Assembly (NCBI GenBank): GCA_920105625.2
Contig: OV050032.1
Coordinates: forward strand, 105,012,542-105,076,541
Direction of reading: 5' to 3'
DNA from: Clusia tigrina
Taxonomy: Eukaryota > Arthropoda > Insecta > Diptera > Clusiidae
DNA length: 64,000 nt
Below the pieces are notes generated by a model. That model had not been told where the DNA came from. It did not search any database and was given only the letters and a program-made list of their open reading frames with translations. How positions within the stretch are numbered: the first letter of the stretch is position 1; every line of letters begins with the position of its first letter. The translations under genes were made by a program, and so were the position numbers. Shown one piece after another: positions 62,169 to 64,000 of the stretch.

Positions 62169-64000
62169 TTGCAACATACAAATGCTTGTAACTTTTTACT
62201 GGAGCGTCATAAAACATTGAAATTTTGTAACAGTAAAGTACTCGAGCCTCTTGTCAATCGCTCAAAGCTATCGCTCAAAGCTATGCTACCCTTGAGTCCC
62301 AAATCAACCACTGATAAAACTTCAAATGGCCCTAACTTCTATACGGTATGTCCTACACCTATCAAAGTTTGCAACATACAGATGCTTGTAACTTTTTACT
62401 GGAGCGTCATAAAACCTTGAAATTTTGTAACAATAAAGTACTCGAGCCTCTTGTCAATTTAAGCTATCGCTCAACGCTATGCTACCCTTGAGTCCCAAAT
62501 CAAACACTGATAAAACTTAAAATGGCCCTAACTTCTATACGGTACGTCCTACACCTATCAAAGTTTGCAACATACAAATGCTTGCAACTTTTTACTGGAG
62601 CGTCATAAAACCTTGAAATTTTGTTACAAATAAGTACTCGGGCCTCTTGTCAATTTAAGCTATCGCTCAAAGCTATGCTACTTTTGAGTCCCAAATCAAC
62701 CACTGACAAAACTTCAAATGGCCCTAACTTCTAAACGGTACGTCCTACACCTATCAAAGTTTGCAACATACAAATGCTTGTAACTTTTTACTGGAGCGTC
62801 ATAAAACCTTGAAATTTTGTAACAATAAAGAACTCGAGCCTCTTGTCAATTTGAGCTATCGCTGAAAGCTATGCTACCCTTGAGTCCCAAATCAAACACT
62901 GATAAAACTTCAAATGGGCCTAACTTCTACACGGTCCGTCCTACACCTATCAAAGTTTGCAACATACGAGTACAGTTGCTTGTGACTTTTTACTGGAGCG
63001 TCATAAAACCTCGAAATTTTGTTACAATAAAGTAGTCGAGCCTCTTGTCAATTTAAGCTATCGCTCAAAGCTATGCTGCTCTTGAGTCCCAAATCAAACA
63101 CTGATAAAACTTTAAATGGTCCTAACTTCTAAACGGTACGTCCTACACCTATCAAAGTGTTCAACATACAAATGCTTGTAACTTTTTAGTGGAGCGTCAT
63201 AGAACCTTGAAAATTTGTAACAATAAAGTACACGAGCCTATTGTCAATTTAAGCTATCGCTCAAAGCTATGCTACCCTTTGATTCCCAAACTAAACACTG
63301 ATAAAAGTTCAATTGGCCCAAACTTCTATACGGTACGTCCTACACCTATCAAAGTTTGCAACATACAAATGCTTGCAACTTTTTACTGGAGCGTCATAAA
63401 ACCTTGAAATTTTGTTACAAATAAGTACTCGGGCCTCTTGTCAATTTAAGCTATCGCTCAAAGCTATGCTACCCTTGAGTCCCAAATCAACCACTGACAA
63501 AACTTCAAATGGCCCTAACTTCTAAACGGTACGTCCTACACCTATCAAAGTTTGCAACATACAGATGCTTGTAACTTTTTACTGGAGCGTCATAAAACCT
63601 TGAAATTTTGCAACAATAAAGTACTCGAGCCTCTTGTCAATTTAAGCTATCGCTCAAAGCTATGCTACCCTTGTGTCCCAAATCAAACACTGATAAAACT
63701 TCAAATGGCCGTATCTTCTATACGGTACGTCCTACACCTATCAAAGTTTGCAACATACAAATGCTTGTAACTTTTTACTGGAGCGTCATAAAACCTTGAA
63801 ATTTAGTAATAATATAGCACTCGAGCCTCTTGTCAATTTAAGCTATCGCTCAAAGCTATGCTACCCTTGAGTCCCAAATCAAAAACTGATAAAAGTTTTA
63901 ATGGCCCTAACTTCTAAACGGTAGGTCCTACACCTATCAAAGTTTGCAACATACAAATGCTTGTAACTTTCGACTGGAGCCTCATAAAACATTGAAATTT
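62169..64000 (+). repeat. 2,362-bp higher-order repeat, partial copy 3, cut by window end
   Basis: It starts like copies 1 and 2 and follows copy 2 to about 63000 (GAGTAC at 62964). It then follows the 53.7-54.76 kb order (AAGTAGTCG, TTTTTAGTGG, TACCCTTTGATTCCC) at an offset of 9,243 bp. The last partial monomer begins at 63945. Confidence 0.78.
63709..63725 (+). other. Perfect dyad CCGTAT-N5-ATACGG, last copy
   Basis: Same 6-bp stem and 5-base loop as at 61-77. In most copies it is linked to the TTGTGTCCC variant about 45 bp upstream, so it belongs to one monomer class kept in both halves of the array. Confidence 0.8.

Larger units (their letters stand above)
1..64000 (+). repeat. Satellite DNA array, ~196-bp monomer, head to tail across the whole window
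   Basis: The landmark TGCAACATAC (or a one-base variant) recurs every 195-202 bp from position 101 to 63945, for example at 101, 296, 492, 688, 883 and 1079. The modal spacing is exactly 196 bp, so the window holds about 325 monomers. Every copy reads in the same direction; I saw no inversion and no non-satellite insertion. The consensus has 73 G or C in 196 bases. Monomers differ by scattered substitutions and a few recurrent indels, and the variants repeat in fixed order, which defines higher-order repeats. Arrays of this length and purity are known from eukaryotic centromeric and pericentromeric heterochromatin. Assignment to a functional centromere is inference; the family is not one I recognise by name. 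Confidence 0.98.

Noticed and set aside
1078..63770. Roughly 70 open reading frames of 61-90 codons on both strands, many with near-identical products
   Set aside because: They are the same parts of the monomer read repeatedly. Many start at TTG or GTG, the frame ends in ordinary monomer sequence, and indels of 1, 4, 5, 6 and 59 bp between monomers destroy any conserved frame. Nothing suggests selection on a protein.
1..64000. CRISPR array
   Set aside because: Repeats are contiguous 196-bp units with no unique spacers, and no cas-like genes are present.
1..64000. CENP-B box
   Set aside because: I looked for TTCG-N4-A-N2-CGGG on both strands of the consensus and main variants. CTCGGG and TTTCG occur, but never in the required arrangement.
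1..64000. Telomeric repeats, rRNA or tRNA genes, replication-origin motifs
   Set aside because: No telomere-like hexa- or heptamers in tandem, no tRNA-like cloverleaf, and no sequence other than the satellite was seen.
1..64000. Firm assignment to a plant satellite family such as legume centromeric repeats
   Set aside because: The resemblance is limited to short motifs around CAAATGG and TAACTTTT and rests on memory. Without a database search it is only a hint.

Overview
The whole 64 kb window is one uninterrupted array of tandem satellite DNA. The unit is about 196 bp, roughly 37% GC by hand count of the consensus, and all copies lie head to tail in the same orientation, about 325 in total. 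The window starts and ends inside a monomer. I found no protein gene, RNA gene, transposon, CRISPR array or unique-sequence island. The short open frames on both strands (60-90 codons) are by-products of the repeat. They recur because the monomer recurs, often lack an ATG, and run through monomers that differ by 1, 4, 5, 6 and 59 bp indels.

The array points to a eukaryotic chromosome, most likely centromeric or other constitutive heterochromatin. The lineage cannot be fixed from sequence alone. Two parts of the monomer (motifs such as CAAATGGCCCTAACTT and CAAATGCTTGTAACTTTT) remind me of flowering-plant satellites, so a plant is my tentative guess. That rests on memory and is not verified.

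The information lies in the higher-order structure. Neighbouring monomers carry different linked variants, and multi-monomer blocks are repeated almost exactly. Left half (1 to about 31 kb): a 2,553-bp 13-mer in two copies (861-5966), a 1,764-bp 9-mer in two copies (about 5640-9167), a 790-bp 4-mer in two copies (10409-11988), a 1,379-bp 7-mer (12669 to about 15030), and a 4,714-bp 24-mer in almost two copies (16016 to about 25219) built from nested 8-mers and 9-mers of 1,573 and 1,769 bp. The stretch from about 26.3 to 30 kb repeats the 7.6-11.1 kb stretch. Around 30.4-33.5 kb the array becomes a mosaic. Right half (about 31.4-64 kb): a second subfamily with its own markers (GGTAGGTCC, GGCCCAAAC, TTACAAATAAG, a +4 bp duplication, a 137-bp short monomer), organised mainly as 12-mers of 2,299, 2,358 and 2,362 bp.

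Nothing here works as a gene set. The array records recent unequal crossing-over, single-monomer slippage, short gene-conversion tracts and microdeletions. The most informative details are the deletion between the two 24-mer copies, a conversion-like tract at 18345-18360, four copies of a 59-bp microdeletion, a perfect 196-bp monomer duplication at 60994-61385, an older 56-bp internal duplication inside the monomer, and one monomer class with a perfect 6-bp dyad.
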